NCBI RefSeq assembly: GCF_018691265.1
Contig: NW_024881324.1
Span: forward strand, 10,996,730-11,060,729
DNA length: 64,000 bases
Reading direction: 5' to 3'
Source of the DNA: Tyto alba
Lineage: Eukaryota; Chordata; Aves; Strigiformes; Tytonidae
A model generated the notes under the pieces. That model was not told the DNA's origin. It did not search any database and was given only the letters and a program-made list of their open reading frames with translations. The position numbers and the translations under genes were made by a program. Positions 13,780 through 25,996 of this stretch are shown in pieces. Numbering within the stretch: the first letter of the stretch is position 1; every line of letters begins with the position of its first letter.

Positions 13780-14045
13780 GCTTGGTGCGAATTAGGCTTT
13801 GGCGGGGGAGGGGGTTGCGATGTGAAGGGCTGGCGTTCTTGGCTACCAGTGAGGTGAGGACACCTTGCCTTCCCCAGCCGCGCGGGTCCTGTTCTGGTGT
13901 AGGCAGGGTAGGCATGCCCACCGCTCGCCCGAACGCAGCCGCCGGGACAGCTTTCCCCTCCTTCGTGCTTGCCCGCAAGAGTCAGCTACGTTACAAGATA
14001 GCAACTTCGCGTCTCCTAAAAGAGACTGCTCTGCGAAGGGAAAGT
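13780..14045. promoter_or_regulatory. small CpG-dense cluster, possible orphan CpG island or promoter
   Basis: By eye this segment carries about 19 CpG dinucleotides in roughly 260 bases, including CCGCGCGGG near 13878 and several in the CTCGCCCGAACGCAGCCGCC stretch near 13923. The flanks of several kb are CpG-poor. CpG-dense patches in vertebrate genomes often mark promoters or unmethylated regulatory elements. A plausible splice donor (GAG|GTGAGG) lies at 13853/13854. A 177-codon + frame begins at 13782, but it runs out into T-rich DNA and resembles no known protein, so I do not call it coding. Confidence 0.4.
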
Positions 14046-16009
14046 ATCCTGGGAGTCTCTCCAAGCTGTTGTGTTTGTCTTCATCTGCCTAGTTTACTCT
14101 GCAGCCCATATCACTGGAAGCCTTCTGACATTAGCAGCAGTCAGTCTGGTTTGTCTTGGCAAAACTTGCCACTTTTTAAAAAGTTTGTAAAGAACGCTTT
14201 AATCCTTGCGTTTTCCAAGAGTTACTTTCTTTTTTTTTTTTGTTTGTTTATTTCATTTCTACCAGACAATCTAAAACCTTTTGATTTTCACTGGAATTTT
14301 AAAAGCTGTTTTTAATTACAGGGCTTCATATGAACTCAGAGAGAGAGAGACTAGTAAGACAAGGGAATTTCAGTCTGCCTTCAGTCAATGTAATTTTACC
14401 TGGGAGGTCAGGCACAGCACGCTGGCTACAACTTGTATGCTGCAGTTTCACTAGAGCAGAAGGGAAGTGAAGGTTTTGTTTTCCTCAGCTTATGGCACAT
14501 CATGATGAATAAAACCACAGGCACACACATAGGCGCTTCCTGATTATTTAACAACTTAGAAATAAGAGAAAAAATATCAAAAAACCCCACTGGTTTTGCT
14601 GGTGTAATATGGAATAGATTTCTGACTTAAAATGCCCATTAAAACATATCTGATCCCCTTCACCTGTATTTTTCTTAAAATTAAGCCAGATGGATCATTT
14701 CCCAACTCGAAAGTAGTAAGCTTTTTTAATGATTATTCTCTTGTTTTTCATGGTAGCACAGCACTTAAACTGAATAAGACCATAATCGTGGTAACCTGAT
14801 AATCAAACAGGGGAAACCAAAGAAGGAAAAATGGGGCAGGGTCTGGACAATGCACAAGGCCGTGACAAATATTGCGTAGCTGCATGTGATGCATGTTGAG
14901 GAAAGCATTGTGCCAGGTGGACTACGAGACCTGTGTCCTCCCTACGCTGTTGCTGAGTGCAGCACAAGGAATGGGTCTTCATCCATTTTGCTCTTGCACA
15001 GAGTTCAAGTCAGTGCTGGCCTGTCATCATATCTGTGGTTGGAAAGGACATTTCAGTTAGTTCCTGCATGATATTCAGGAGCATTAATAATTTCCTATAT
15101 AAGTGCTTTTAAAGAATGTGTAATTACAAAAAAATAATATTGAATAATTTCAATTAGAAGTCAAGCCTGGTCCTTTGGAAAGCATTTCAAAATGTTATTC
15201 ACAACTAAGTTTATACTAGAGGATTTAACCTTGCTGATATTTCTGGGATATACTATGCAGGTAGTTTCAGAAGTGATGTTCTTTGTATGTGTGTGATATT
15301 TGAGATATGCCTTGACTTGAACTGAAGATTTGAACAGCTTATTTTGGAACTGGTGGAATGAACACCAGCAGTTTGAAATACCTTGGATTAGGCTTTGAGA
15401 TGCTAAAATTACATAGAAAGATATACCACTTGATCATGGAAATACCAGCATGCCAACAGTACACTACTAGGAGTGTGGCTGGCATAGGGATTTGGGGACT
15501 AGCTGGGAATTATTCTCTAAGGTTCTCTGGCTTGTCAAGGACCAAAGGTATGGATGGATTTTGCTGGAACTTAAACATTCTTCTGTGCAATTTTCTTTGA
15601 AACAGCTTTGTGAGGACTTGTATAGATAGCAAGCAAAAATATTTTTTTAACTTTTAGTATTTTCTGTATAAAGTTAAATAAAGGAAGTGTGTAGGTAAAA
15701 TGATTTTAAAATTAGCTTTTAAGCCATTCAAAATAATTTTCAGTTCAATCCCTGAATAAATCAGAGATTACAGCTGAAGTGGAGGAATGAGTTGCCAGGA
15801 CATTTCACTTGTTTTTATGGTGTATTAATAAGATTTTTTTTTTTTAATTAAAAGACAAGAGCTGGGGCAGCCTGGGGGGATTGAAATTTCTTATTTGTGC
15901 TAGGACTTAGACTCAAGTGGCCAAGCAGCAACTATGCAGACCACCAATCAGAACATAGCCACTACTGGTGTAAGTGGCTGCCTCGAACCACAGCTTTTCA
16001 TGACAAAAA
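14046..16009. other. non-coding stretch, no gene recognised
   Basis: AT-rich sequence with a short (GA)n at about 14337-14351, a T-rich run near 14229-14241, and a T run near 15834-15845. No coding signal. Confidence 0.7.
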
Positions 16010-16077
16010 GGAGGAAAAAAACAAAACAAAACAAAAAAACAACAACAACAAAAAAAAAACAAAAACAAAAAACAACT
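16010..16077 (+). repeat. A-rich simple repeat (CAAAA)n/(CAA)n
   Basis: An A-rich tract interrupted by single C residues: CAAAA units first, then four CAA units, then longer A runs with C. Two overlapping + frames over it read as Lys/Asn/Gln strings, which are artefacts of composition. Confidence 0.9.
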
Positions 16078-19000
16078 TTCTTTATCTTAAATGTTTTCCA
16101 TAGCATAGAACTAATACCTTTTATTATTACTGTTGCTTAAATATTAGCTTCTCTAGTGCACTTACCAGAAGCAGCATTCACTGTATTTTATTAAAAATAG
16201 CTGAAGTCTACCTCTGTAATTTATAGACCAGAAGGGGTACTCTTCTGGAAACTATGAGAATGCCACTACGCATGGCATACAAAGGTGTAATAACTGGCCA
16301 TTTTTATCATGCTGGGACACTGTCTAATGTCTGTATGTACACACATGCATATACATAAACATGCATTTATGTTTATAAACAAAGTATTTCCAGAGTGATA
16401 TTTTATTCAGCAAGGATAATTCTGATGCATAGGTCGAAGCTGAATAACAAGAAAATATTTGAAGGAAGACAAATTCTACACCTTTTGGTTTTCTGCTGGT
16501 TGTAATGCTCTTGATTCATATAACAGCAGGATGCAACTCTAAGACCATGAAGAGGACTTGAAGAGACTCTGCAGTATTTGTGGGATCGTGGTGTCAGAGA
16601 TGATCTCCCAGATCACCATGCATCTAGTCAAGGAAGAGGATAAAAAACCTAATTTAAAACTATTTACCATGTGAATTTAGAAGTTTGAATTCAGAGAAGC
16701 TGCAATGTCACTATTTAAAATTATCTTTGTAGCTGATTTTGAGGAGAGGTATTCCTTTTCCTTTTGTTCTTTAAGTGATATCTGCAAGAAAGTATCCTGT
16801 AACAATTTTTTTTTCCCTCCTCTTTTTTGTGTTAGTTCCTCCCCAACACATGTGCCTTTTGCAGCTCTGTTTTCTTCTGAAACAGAAGCTCCTGTTGACT
16901 TCTGTAAGGTCAGGGTATGGTGTGAAACCTCAGTGCTTTGGCTTGCATGTTGAGGTTGGCAGAGAAATCCTACCTTGCAGAGAAGATACAGGTGGGAAAA
17001 GTTGTAGTGTTGCTCTCTGGAAAAATTGCTCTCTCATGAAGCTGTGTGAGGCAGCTGCATTGGCCAAGGGCTGTTTAAGCCCTTTGCTGAAGGCAGAGCT
17101 GCAGGACCTGGAGGAGCAGGGTGCTTTGTGGAAGGCCACAGCCCATGGTGGCTCTTGCTTCTGTGCTGTGATGCTTCAAGCCACAGAACTGGCAGAGCCT
17201 GGTTTCCTTTGGTGTTGGTGATTCATTCTGGATCCTTTGGAGTCCAAGGGTGAGCTGGGAAGATTTTTCTGTTTGGGGATGGTAATTAGGTCTCGCTCCC
17301 TTCAGACCAGGTGCCCGTTTTCCTGATGACTTGCAGGAACTTGGTGTTGTCAAGGTCTCTGACCTCCTGCCAGCTGTGATCAAAGTCAGGCAGATGCTCG
17401 AAAGTTGCTGGGAGATATATGGATGGACACACGCATGCATGCACTCAGCATGATTGCATTAGCTTTGTCTCCTTAAGAAACAGATGAAAGCTATATAATT
17501 TAATGGTTGGATACGAGTTCTGTGAGTGGTAATGAGAACAATGCTGCCTCTGCCACACCACACAAAGCGCTGGCTTCTGAGGGCCTCTTTGAAGCATTAG
17601 GGACAGGCACAGTGCTGCAGCGGCGAGACGTCTGCAGTGTGGATAAACACATGTTTGGGCATTGCTTAAGTGACGCTGACATTTGTCTCTACCTACTTTC
17701 TATTCAGGCATCTGGTTGGAATAATCCCCGTGGGGAAGAGGTTACCTATGGTCCTCGAACTGATGGGGACAGAGGCTGAGCCACCCATGTCCACAGTGAC
17801 AAGCTGTGGCCCCAGATGTGCGTTTTACGTGGTTGCTTAGAGTTTTCCCTTTCTGTTTCTCAGCCGTTGCACAGATTTCCCAGGAACCAGTTTCCAAGGG
17901 TTGTCATAGGTGACGCCAAGAGCTCTGAAAAGTTGCAAGGACTAGGGGCTGAAAATTCCGTTTTCAGCTGTTAAGCAGAACGGCTGCTGTGGCCGGCGGG
18001 GCAGTGCAGGTGGTCAGGCTTGACTTGGCCTAGGTGTCCTCCTGCAAATTGTATTCCCGTAATGAGAAAGCTGTGTCCTGTCATAAAAATAACATTGTCG
18101 TATGTTTTTTCAAAGTGAAGCCAGCATGAAAATATGGGGGACGTTAAAAATCTGGTCAGGAAGAAGGAAGGAAAATTTATTTCTGTTTCAAACCAGCTGT
18201 CTTAAGCCATTGATGTCACCAGAGGGGCACATAGTTTTGACTAGCTGGCTTCTCTACTGGAACTCAGAGTGAAACTGGAGCTAAGCTGTCTCATAGGTAT
18301 AAAAGTTAATTTTACTTTAAAGAGGGTAAAGAAGAGCTAGTTTTCTATCTAGAAACTTTGGGCTGGTTATAGTATATTTCTAGCAAATGTGCACTGTGTT
18401 TCTGTTGTAATATAATGGAGAAACTGATCTTTTTTGGTCATAGCGACACACAGAATACTGTGCCTATGTGTGTATCTTGAGCTGTGGGAACGCTTTTTGA
18501 TCTTTAATTACAGACTATTGGCAGAATAAAGTAAGAGGTCTATATTATATAGATATATAAAGCCTCACTGGATACGTGCAAGAGGAGTGAGTTTGAACTG
18601 TGGGGTGTTTTTTCTCTGGCTTTCACTTGCTTAATCATACAAACCCAGGATTTCTCTTAAATGAGTAACTATAATAATGTCTACATAGCAAAGTTTTTGT
18701 TACTATTTAGAGGTAAGATTTTCATAGAAATCAAGTGGCCCTCCACCCCAATGCTGAAATCAAGATATGTGCTATGCTCTGCCTGCATTTCTGCTCTGAA
18801 CATGCGGGTTTCCACCTTGTCCGCTCATCTTCTGGCTGCCCCGAGCCCCATCCTGCTGTGGTGGGCATCCCCCTACAACACGGGGCTGGGAAATGTGTCC
18901 GAGTCCCATCGGACATGTACCACCGTATTATATACTGTCCCATCTCCAGGTTGCTTTCTATAACTTCAAAATTGTTATTATACCTGTGAAATTAATGTTC

Positions 19001-20774
19001 AGTGCCACGGAAAGGATTTTGACAAATACATCCAGACCTTTCAGGAAACATCACTTTTATTTGACGTTACCATCGTTACGGCATTTGCAGTTCTTTGAGC
19101 AACAGTGAGCTAAGAGGCTTCAGTAGGATACTCAGAACTTCAGATCTGGTTAAAGTAATAGTTAATGGCTATTGCAGATTTACTTTGCTCTTGAGCCAAG
19201 AAGGGATGAATGCTGGGAGCCAAATTTGAAAGCTCGTCACAACCACATGAGATGGAAAAGCAGTCTCTGCGACATATTGATAGCTGCAGATGACAGAAAT
19301 GATATTTATTGCCATGGACAGTAAAATTTATATATATTAAAAAAATGCAATCTTTGGAGGACGATGGTAAGCATTGACAGGAAACGCCTTAGAAAAAAAT
19401 TCTGCAAGAAAAAGTGGCCAGAGGAAGCAACTTCAGTGAAAAGGTTTTATTTGTTCTGATCTGGGGGGCCAAATGTTGGAGTACAAGAAAAATCAACTTT
19501 TAAAATATCATTTCCCTTCAGTCAGTAAAAGTCACTTACGCTTCGATATGTAATGTAAATTTTCTTCTCTGTAGAGCTTTGTAATTAGAATACAAATGTC
19601 TTTTCAGATAAGAGAAATATTTAACAGAAAGTTTTACTCCAGCTAAAGCATACTGTAATGTCCTAAAATGTCTGAGTAAACATTACCCCGTTCTCTTGAG
19701 CATGTAAAATTTGTATATTGTTCCTCTCCTTATATCCAACATGAATTTTGGTCTTTAAGAAGCTTAGCCAAGTATTAAATGGAACATTACTTTTATATAA
19801 TGGAAGATTTAAATCAGTGCAGGTTTTTGTTCAAATTATAGCTTCCCCTTCGTTTATACCATCCCAGCTATTTCTGTCTGATGCTGCTGCTGCTTGCATA
19901 CTGGGAAGCAAAACTGAATTCTAAATAAGAAAAACAAGGTAGACTGCTTTGATAGGTGAAACTGGGTAAACTGCTAGACATAATAGATACTATAGCTTAG
20001 AAATTTTGGGAAACAGGAGTGGAAGAGACCGGAGTTCTTTTCATCTGTCACAGAAACGTAAGTCCAGAGTTGTGTAATTCTATTTTAAAAGTTGTATAAT
20101 CCACTCGTTCCTGTACTGCAAGCGCCCTCAGAACATTGGTGCATGCATTTTTGTCTTGGCTCTGTCAGGGAGAGGTGAGGAAGTGTTTGGTTCTGATTTT
20201 TCCCTTCCTTTGGTAGAGTAGGTGGGGAAGGTGTAGAGGGATGTGCTTTAATCAACTAAACTGGTGCCAAGTTAAAAAATAAGTTCAAAACTGCTTTATA
20301 TAGAGAACTCAATTTTTGAACTGAACTTTAGCCAAATTACTTTCTGCAGAAGTCTTCTGACACATCAAATAAGGAAGAAAATTAAGCAGAAGTCAGTGTT
20401 TTCAACAGAAGTTGATAATTTTAAAATATTATGAAGGTAGGCATGAGATCATTGCCTGCCAGGCTATAGTGTAGAGCATCTTGAGGAAGGCTGGGTGTCA
20501 TGGTGAGCAGTGTTTTGGGGCCCAGCCAGGCATTGAGGGCAGGATGGGTGTGACCAAGCTTTGCCAGCAGCCAGAGTGATCATGGGTCTGTGCAATACAT
20601 GAGAAAATGAAATTATTTTATGTATTTATATAAATCATATATAAAAATACATACATATATATATTTAAAATTTGGTGGAATTATTGGAAAGAATAAAATA
20701 AAGGGATCTGTAACGGCCAGAAATTCCAATTAAAAAAAATGATTGGAAGAGTAGTCAAGATAGTTGAGAGGTGC
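16078..20774. other. non-coding stretch, no gene recognised
   Basis: Mostly AT-rich with GC-richer patches at about 16890-17220, 17560-17800 and 18770-18930. A + frame of 148 codons spans 16775-17221, with a shorter frame overlapping it. Neither shows a domain, conserved start context or splice boundary I can recognise. An alternating AT-rich patch lies at 20620-20672. Confidence 0.65.
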
Positions 20775-20794
20775 AAAAAAAAAAAAAAAAAAAA
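20775..20794 (+). repeat. A20 tract
   Basis: Twenty consecutive A. AATAAAATAAA occurs about 80 bases upstream (near 20693), the arrangement seen at the 3' end of a retroposed transcript. The upstream DNA holds no recognisable gene copy and I see no flanking direct repeat. A simple microsatellite is the more likely reading. Confidence 0.85.
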
Positions 20795-23700
20795 GAAAGC
20801 TAGCACTTAGTACTTTATTTTGCAGACTTCCCTGTGGTAGATAGATATTATAAGCACCAAACTCTCAGCTGCTTGTGTGAACTTGCAGGCTATGACCCTA
20901 TCCCAGCTGAAGGAAATGGTAGAGCTCCTGTTGGCTGGGGCAGGGCCAGACTCTGCTCCAAACCTGTGGGTTTTTTTTTTTATCATCACTAGCCACAGCA
21001 AATCCCAGGGGCTCTGCCAGCAACTTGGGTCTGGCTCCCTCGCAGCTTTGAGGAGGCAGGGTGGTGCGTGATGTTTGGCTGGGAGGCAGCATGGCTGTGT
21101 ACCTGCGAGATTTGAAGGCACAGAAAGAGCTATATGTCACGGTCATTTAAGCTGCTGTGCACCTAGCACTGAAAGTTTTATAGAGAGGCAAAATATACAA
21201 TTCAATTACAACCGCTGCAATGCAATCCAAGTTGATCTAGTTTCTCCCACATGAGCTGACCACAATTTTAAGCTTGGCATAGCCTGAAAGCTTGAGGAAT
21301 GTATTTCCAGTAATTGCCAGGCCACTTCATTGTTTCTGTGTATACATAAACACTAGGCTGTGATCATAGTGGTCATGCTTGAGCTGCTATCTGAAATTCA
21401 CTTGTGCTATAGGGATTGACTAATCTGGTTCATACTGACAGCAGTTTCCATTTACTGTATTAGCTCTCTTTGACTGTTAGTGCCATGCGACTCCAGCTTG
21501 ACTCAGAAAACAAAAACTGTTAAGAAGTGCTAGGCGCATGAGTCACGCAGCAGAAAACCCATGTGTCATCACAAGATCCATGATTTGTCAGCTCAGGAAA
21601 TCAGGCGGGGTTGCAGAAGATCCATTTATAAGATGCCAAGAGTACCAAGCACCTAGTGAAGAACAACAAGCAGTCGCTTAGTTTTTAATCATATGGGAAA
21701 GGAAGAGCAAAGAGTTGGTCTCTTGAAACCTCAAGACATGCTCTTACTTGGTCTGCATAAGCTTCTCCCTCAGTTTTTATTTCTCTGAATGCCATGCTGT
21801 GTGTACAAAAGCTAATTCCTAAAAGCTGCATCCTTTTGTTCCCAGGCAAAGTCCCCTGTGAAGTCAGTGTGTTTGGGCTTTTTTCCTGTTTCTCTCTGCT
21901 TCAATCTATGCAGCTGTTATGACTTCTTTAGTGCTGGGCAAGCTAAAGCTCCAAGTTAAAACTGGCTGCACTTCTTTATTCCTTCCTAGCGAATCTATTT
22001 CTTTTAAGTTTTTCTCAGGATATTGATTGCTGGTAATTTAATGTGTCTCAACTGTGAAAAGCTGTTATGACAGTTTCACACGCTATTGCAGTCTTTTATT
22101 TCCCCATTCACAGACAAAAATGGAAGATTTTCCTTGCTGGAAACTGTAATATATAATTCAACTAGCATCACCCCTCTCAGTAGCCAGATGCTGTAACTTC
22201 CAGCAGTTGGACCATTATTTGAAAATATCCTAGTCTGTAATTATTTGACCTGTTCTTTGTTACACTTATATAAAAGAATTAGCGCAATTTAATGAATCTT
22301 TAAGTAGCTGAGCCAAAATTCAGTGAAGGATGTGATTAACTATTTTAAATTCTGCACATAAAATGAAGCCAGTGCTTAAGTGAGAAGTGGGCAAAAGCTT
22401 GGCATCCTTGGCATCCCTGCCAGTCACACCACAGGATCACTTTTGTGAGCTGACTAAGGTCTGTACATAACACGTGTAGAAATAAAGTGACCCAATTTCC
22501 TACCCTTCTGTTCACCCCTGATGCCAGTCCTGTCCCTGTGAGCCTTCACTTTGCGAAGGAAAGCAAAACTATCAGTCGTCTTGCTGTCTGTTGCTGCTAC
22601 CCGTTTCTGGGCTGAGCTCACCCTGTGGGGGAAGGTAGTCTTGCAGGCAAGGTCTCCACGCTGCTGTGCAGTCAGATGAAGACCGCTGTAGGACCATGGG
22701 CAATTCCCACTGCTTTTCCCTGGCCTCCATGGTAAAATAACAGCCTCTTTCTGCTGCCAGCTAGTGTGAATCAAGAAGTAGAAATACCTGATGTTGAGAT
22801 TAAAATTTGAGTGCTCTAATTAGATCATGGGAAGGAAGTTAGAGAAGGAAAATAAGATCTTATTTGTATTTGATTTGCCTTGAGAATTCCGTACTGCATT
22901 ATGTACACGGTTGAAATAACGTTTTTAAGATTACAAAGCCAAGTGTGCCTGACTTCAGAAATGTTAAATGTATAATTACCCACGCACACTTCTCTCCATG
23001 CTGCTGAGGGGAGCTTTCCCCATACGCTGTGATTTTTACCAGCGGCATCTCCAGCCTGAGTCTCCCAGAGGGTCCTGGTTTCCCGTCCTCACCAGTGTTA
23101 ACTCACCTCTCCTGGTGTCTGTCCAGCAGTGGCTGTGTCGGTGCTTGACTCCTCTCTCCTGGTTTGAATGAGAGGAACAAACTGGGTGACAAATTATAGA
23201 CAAGATGAAATGAACAGTCCCCACATCATTTGTTTCTCTGTTTTATTAATAGCAAACCTAATTTGCCTTTTCCGTAGATCAGAGGACCTGGATACAGTGA
23301 TGTTACAGTAGATAAACCTTGTCTGTCTTCAAAAAAGTGTAAGTCAGGCCTGATGCAGATGCCACTTCAGTCCATGAGATTTTCCTTATTGCCTTTTGTG
23401 AAGAGACTAACGCTGCTTTCCCTCGGTTGGCTTCCAACTCGTGCTGTAGGGAATAGTAAAAGACCAGGACGTGGCACCCAAAGCAAAGTGTGATTTATTC
23501 TCTAGTTAGTAGATACTGACGTGAAATTATCAAGTCCATTGCCAGTGGAAGCCAAACCCTGGCGTGGTTTTAGTCCAGCTAAATTCGAATATATGGCTCC
23601 ACAGAAACACAACAAAGCACTGCAGTGATAGTTACAGACATCCAGAATAAACAAGAATTTATGGGTGTGGGGCTTTTTTCAATGGCAAGCAAGGGACAGA

Positions 23701-23799
23701 TTGAAAGAAAGGGGAGGAGGGAAGACCTTTAAAAAAATAAAGAAACGATCCAACACTCCATATGCAGGGAAAACAATTTCCATGCCTCTTATCAAAAAT
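20795..23799. other. non-coding stretch, no gene recognised
   Basis: Ordinary AT-rich DNA. A T10 run lies near 20971-20980 and a TGAGTCA (AP-1-type) heptamer at 21539-21545, which may be chance. Frames of about 105 codons at 20807-21121 and 22454-22774 on the - strand have no recognisable content. Confidence 0.65.
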
Positions 23800-24430
23800 G
23801 TGTTAAATCAGCTAACATTGATATAACTTCAAGCAATTAGGAACACGCTAATAATGATATGAGTCTTCAGCTGTAAATAATTACGCTGCCTCAAGGCTAT
23901 GCTTTAATTCTTGGCTTGCTGTATCTATAAACAATAATCAAACTGCAAAGCAAGTTGTGTTGTTTTTGTTCACAATTTGTGAAATGATTTCTGTACCCTA
24001 CAGTGATGCTGATGGCTATTTTGACCTTCAGGAACTCCGGCCTGTGAGGCTAAGAGCTAATGTGTACTTCCATCGATCTGAGTTACAGGCACACAGCAGG
24101 TTGCTGTGCCTGTTCTTCACAAGTACAAAAGCTGCTATCGTCAATCAGTGTGTGTTGTGAAAAGGGGGCTTGCTGCTGAGACTCAATAAATAGGGACATT
24201 AGGAGGAAATGTTATAATTGCTGCTACCCACATCTTGTTAATGAGTAATGTACAGTTAGACTCCATGCAATTGCAGCTAAACTGTTTATACAATTTATTC
24301 TTATGTTGCAACTAACATTTAACATAATGAAGTATCATAATTGCAGCCATTAAAGTCAAGATTAAGATTTGTTTAATTAGAATTAAGAAAATGTAGAATA
24401 GACTTTGAAAATGTAGGTTTACTGGGTAGA
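23800..24430. promoter_or_regulatory. candidate conserved non-coding element, possibly containing a small exon
   Basis: Complex, non-repetitive sequence rich in AATAATGATATG, TAAATAATTACG and AACAATAATCAAAC-type motifs upstream, and AATTGCAG, TTAATGAG and TTTAATTAGAATTAAG-type motifs downstream. This resembles conserved enhancers. The middle is less AT-rich and contains the EF-hand-like frame listed separately. Whether the block is conserved cannot be judged here. Confidence 0.28.
24004..24043 (+). other. possible small exon with EF-hand-like loop
   Basis: A TTTCTGTACCCTACAG acceptor-like sequence ends at 24003, and CCT|GTGAGG at 24043/24044 is a fair donor. The frame between reads (x)DADGYFDLQELRP. 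The run D-A-D-G-Y-F-D-L-Q-E-L matches positions 3-13 of a 12-residue EF-hand loop plus its trailing Leu: Asp at 3 and 5, Gly at 6, hydrophobic at 8, Glu at 12. Positions 1 and 2 would come from an upstream exon. Phe at position 8 is less usual than Ile, Leu or Val, and a 40-base exon is small. The frame stays open to 24160 if the donor is not used. I cannot assign it to a gene. Confidence 0.2.
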
Positions 24431-25307
24431 ATCTGCAGCATGTAGGGAAATTCAAAGAATGGGAATTAAAGAGCTTTGTTTGTAGAAAAACTGTGTCGAT
24501 GGAACATGATTCTTCTGTTGTTTACCCCCACGTTTGGAGCAGCTCTGTTGCAAAACAAACAATGCACTGATGCAGGTGTAAAAATGAAAACACAGCCTGG
24601 CCTGGAGTTCTGACTCTGATTTTTAAATCCTCTGATCAAATGTAAAATGTCATTTATTTAGAAGCAACATGCATGTTTGGCTTCCTATTTCAGTGTTAGA
24701 TCACACCACCCAAATGCAGACCCTGTGTTTTATCCCTGATGTAAACCTGAGATAAGTTTGCCATTGATGGGGAATTAGGAAGGGAATGACTCAGTACACA
24801 TGATACAGAATTGTTGTGTATATATAGTGTTTTAAGAATAAAGTAAGTAATTGCTCTCAACTGTCTCAAAGCACTCTACAAACACACAGTCAGATTCAGG
24901 AAAGCACTAGTATTTGGGGAAAACTGGGACTAGACCCCTCAAGTAGCAACTGTGAGATTTTTTTGTAAAATTGCAAGCAGCTTCTTGGAAGTGTAACAAC
25001 ATTCAAAGATGGCAGAAATACCCTAAGGCTTATAGATAGAGTAAAACCCCATCTCAGACTTCTGATGGAGCAAAGCAGGTAATACACTGAAAAAGTCATG
25101 TTTATGACACAGCTCAATTAGCTAGGAATGGCAGTTGGGTGGGATGTCTTTCTCCCAGGACTGGTATGTCCACAAGAAACTCCACCACCACCATCAATAA
25201 TTCATCTCTATTTACAGAAAAGTGTTTTCCCATATAGTGATGCAAATAATGTTATGCTTTTCGTTTGACTGAGAAGTAAATATCAATAAGACAACCTGTG
25301 TTTTGAC
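24431..25307. other. non-coding stretch, no gene recognised
   Basis: AT-rich DNA without recognisable coding or repeat structure. Confidence 0.7.
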
Positions 25308-25378
25308 AAAAAAAAAATAAAAACAATTTAAAAACTTTATTGGCAAAATTTTTTTATTTTTCTTTCACATTGTGGCTT

Positions 25379-25414
<36 letters not shown>
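25308..25414. repeat. A-rich tract followed by T33 tract (foldback-capable)
   Basis: An interrupted A-run at about 25308-25325 is followed some 55 bases later by 33 uninterrupted T at 25382-25414, with T-rich DNA between. The A and T tracts could pair in single-stranded DNA or RNA. A - strand frame across it reads as poly-Lys and is an artefact. T33 is the longest homopolymer in the window, and its length in the assembly is unlikely to be exact. Confidence 0.9.
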
Positions 25415-25416
<2 letters not shown>

Positions 25417-25957
25417 TTTGAGGTGAGGGAGCAAGGGCTGGTCAGATTTGGCATGGGCTGTTTTGTTTTGGAATGCTGTGAGTTCTCTTGTGAATAGAAT
25501 TTTGTGCAAGTCATAATTGGCCAAGATATGATGTTCAGGAATAGCATAGTTTATTATTTTCATAAATTCTAGATGATTTTAAAAAATTATACTTTTATGT
25601 TACTTTCAGGCTGGATTTTCAACTTACTGAGTAAATGCATTGCTGTAAAGATTTTGATAATGGCATATTAAGGAACTCACTGATCTTAAATGTTGTAGTC
25701 AAACGCCAACAAAGGCCAATTAGGGTGATTACTGCTGTAGTGTCATATCAAATAAAGTTTTTTATAATTCTTGCTTTCTCTGGAATAAATCACAACATAA
25801 ACCTGTTGGTCAACATTTTGAAAAAAATGAACATCTGAGAATACTGGTATGATGCTGAAGGTTACTGACAAAGTGCTGGTTATCTAAGATTTAGAAGCCC
25901 ATTGGTTCCATTCAGTAGGATCTCTTTAAGTACGGAATAAAACTGACATTGATTCCC
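25415..25957. other. non-coding stretch, no gene recognised
   Basis: AT-rich, no feature recognised. Confidence 0.7.
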
Positions 25958-25996
25958 TTTTTTTTTTTGGGGGGGGGGGGGGATGGAGGGGGGGAA
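25958..25996 (+). repeat. T11-G14 tract with second G run
   Basis: Eleven T (25958-25968) join directly to fourteen G (25969-25982). ATGGA and a further G-rich run, then AAACCC, follow. It is a strongly strand-asymmetric homopolymer junction, able to form a G-quadruplex on the + strand, and a likely sequencing-error site. Confidence 0.9.

Noticed and set aside
13782..14315. 177-codon + frame starting in the CpG cluster
   Set aside because: It runs from GC-rich into T-rich DNA, ends in a Phe-rich stretch and has no recognisable domain. I kept the CpG signal but not the gene.
16775..17221. 148-codon + frame
   Set aside because: No domain, no conserved start context, and amino-acid content follows local base composition.
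21539..21545. TGAGTCA AP-1-type site
   Set aside because: A single seven-base consensus is expected several times by chance in 64 kb, and no supporting cluster is seen.
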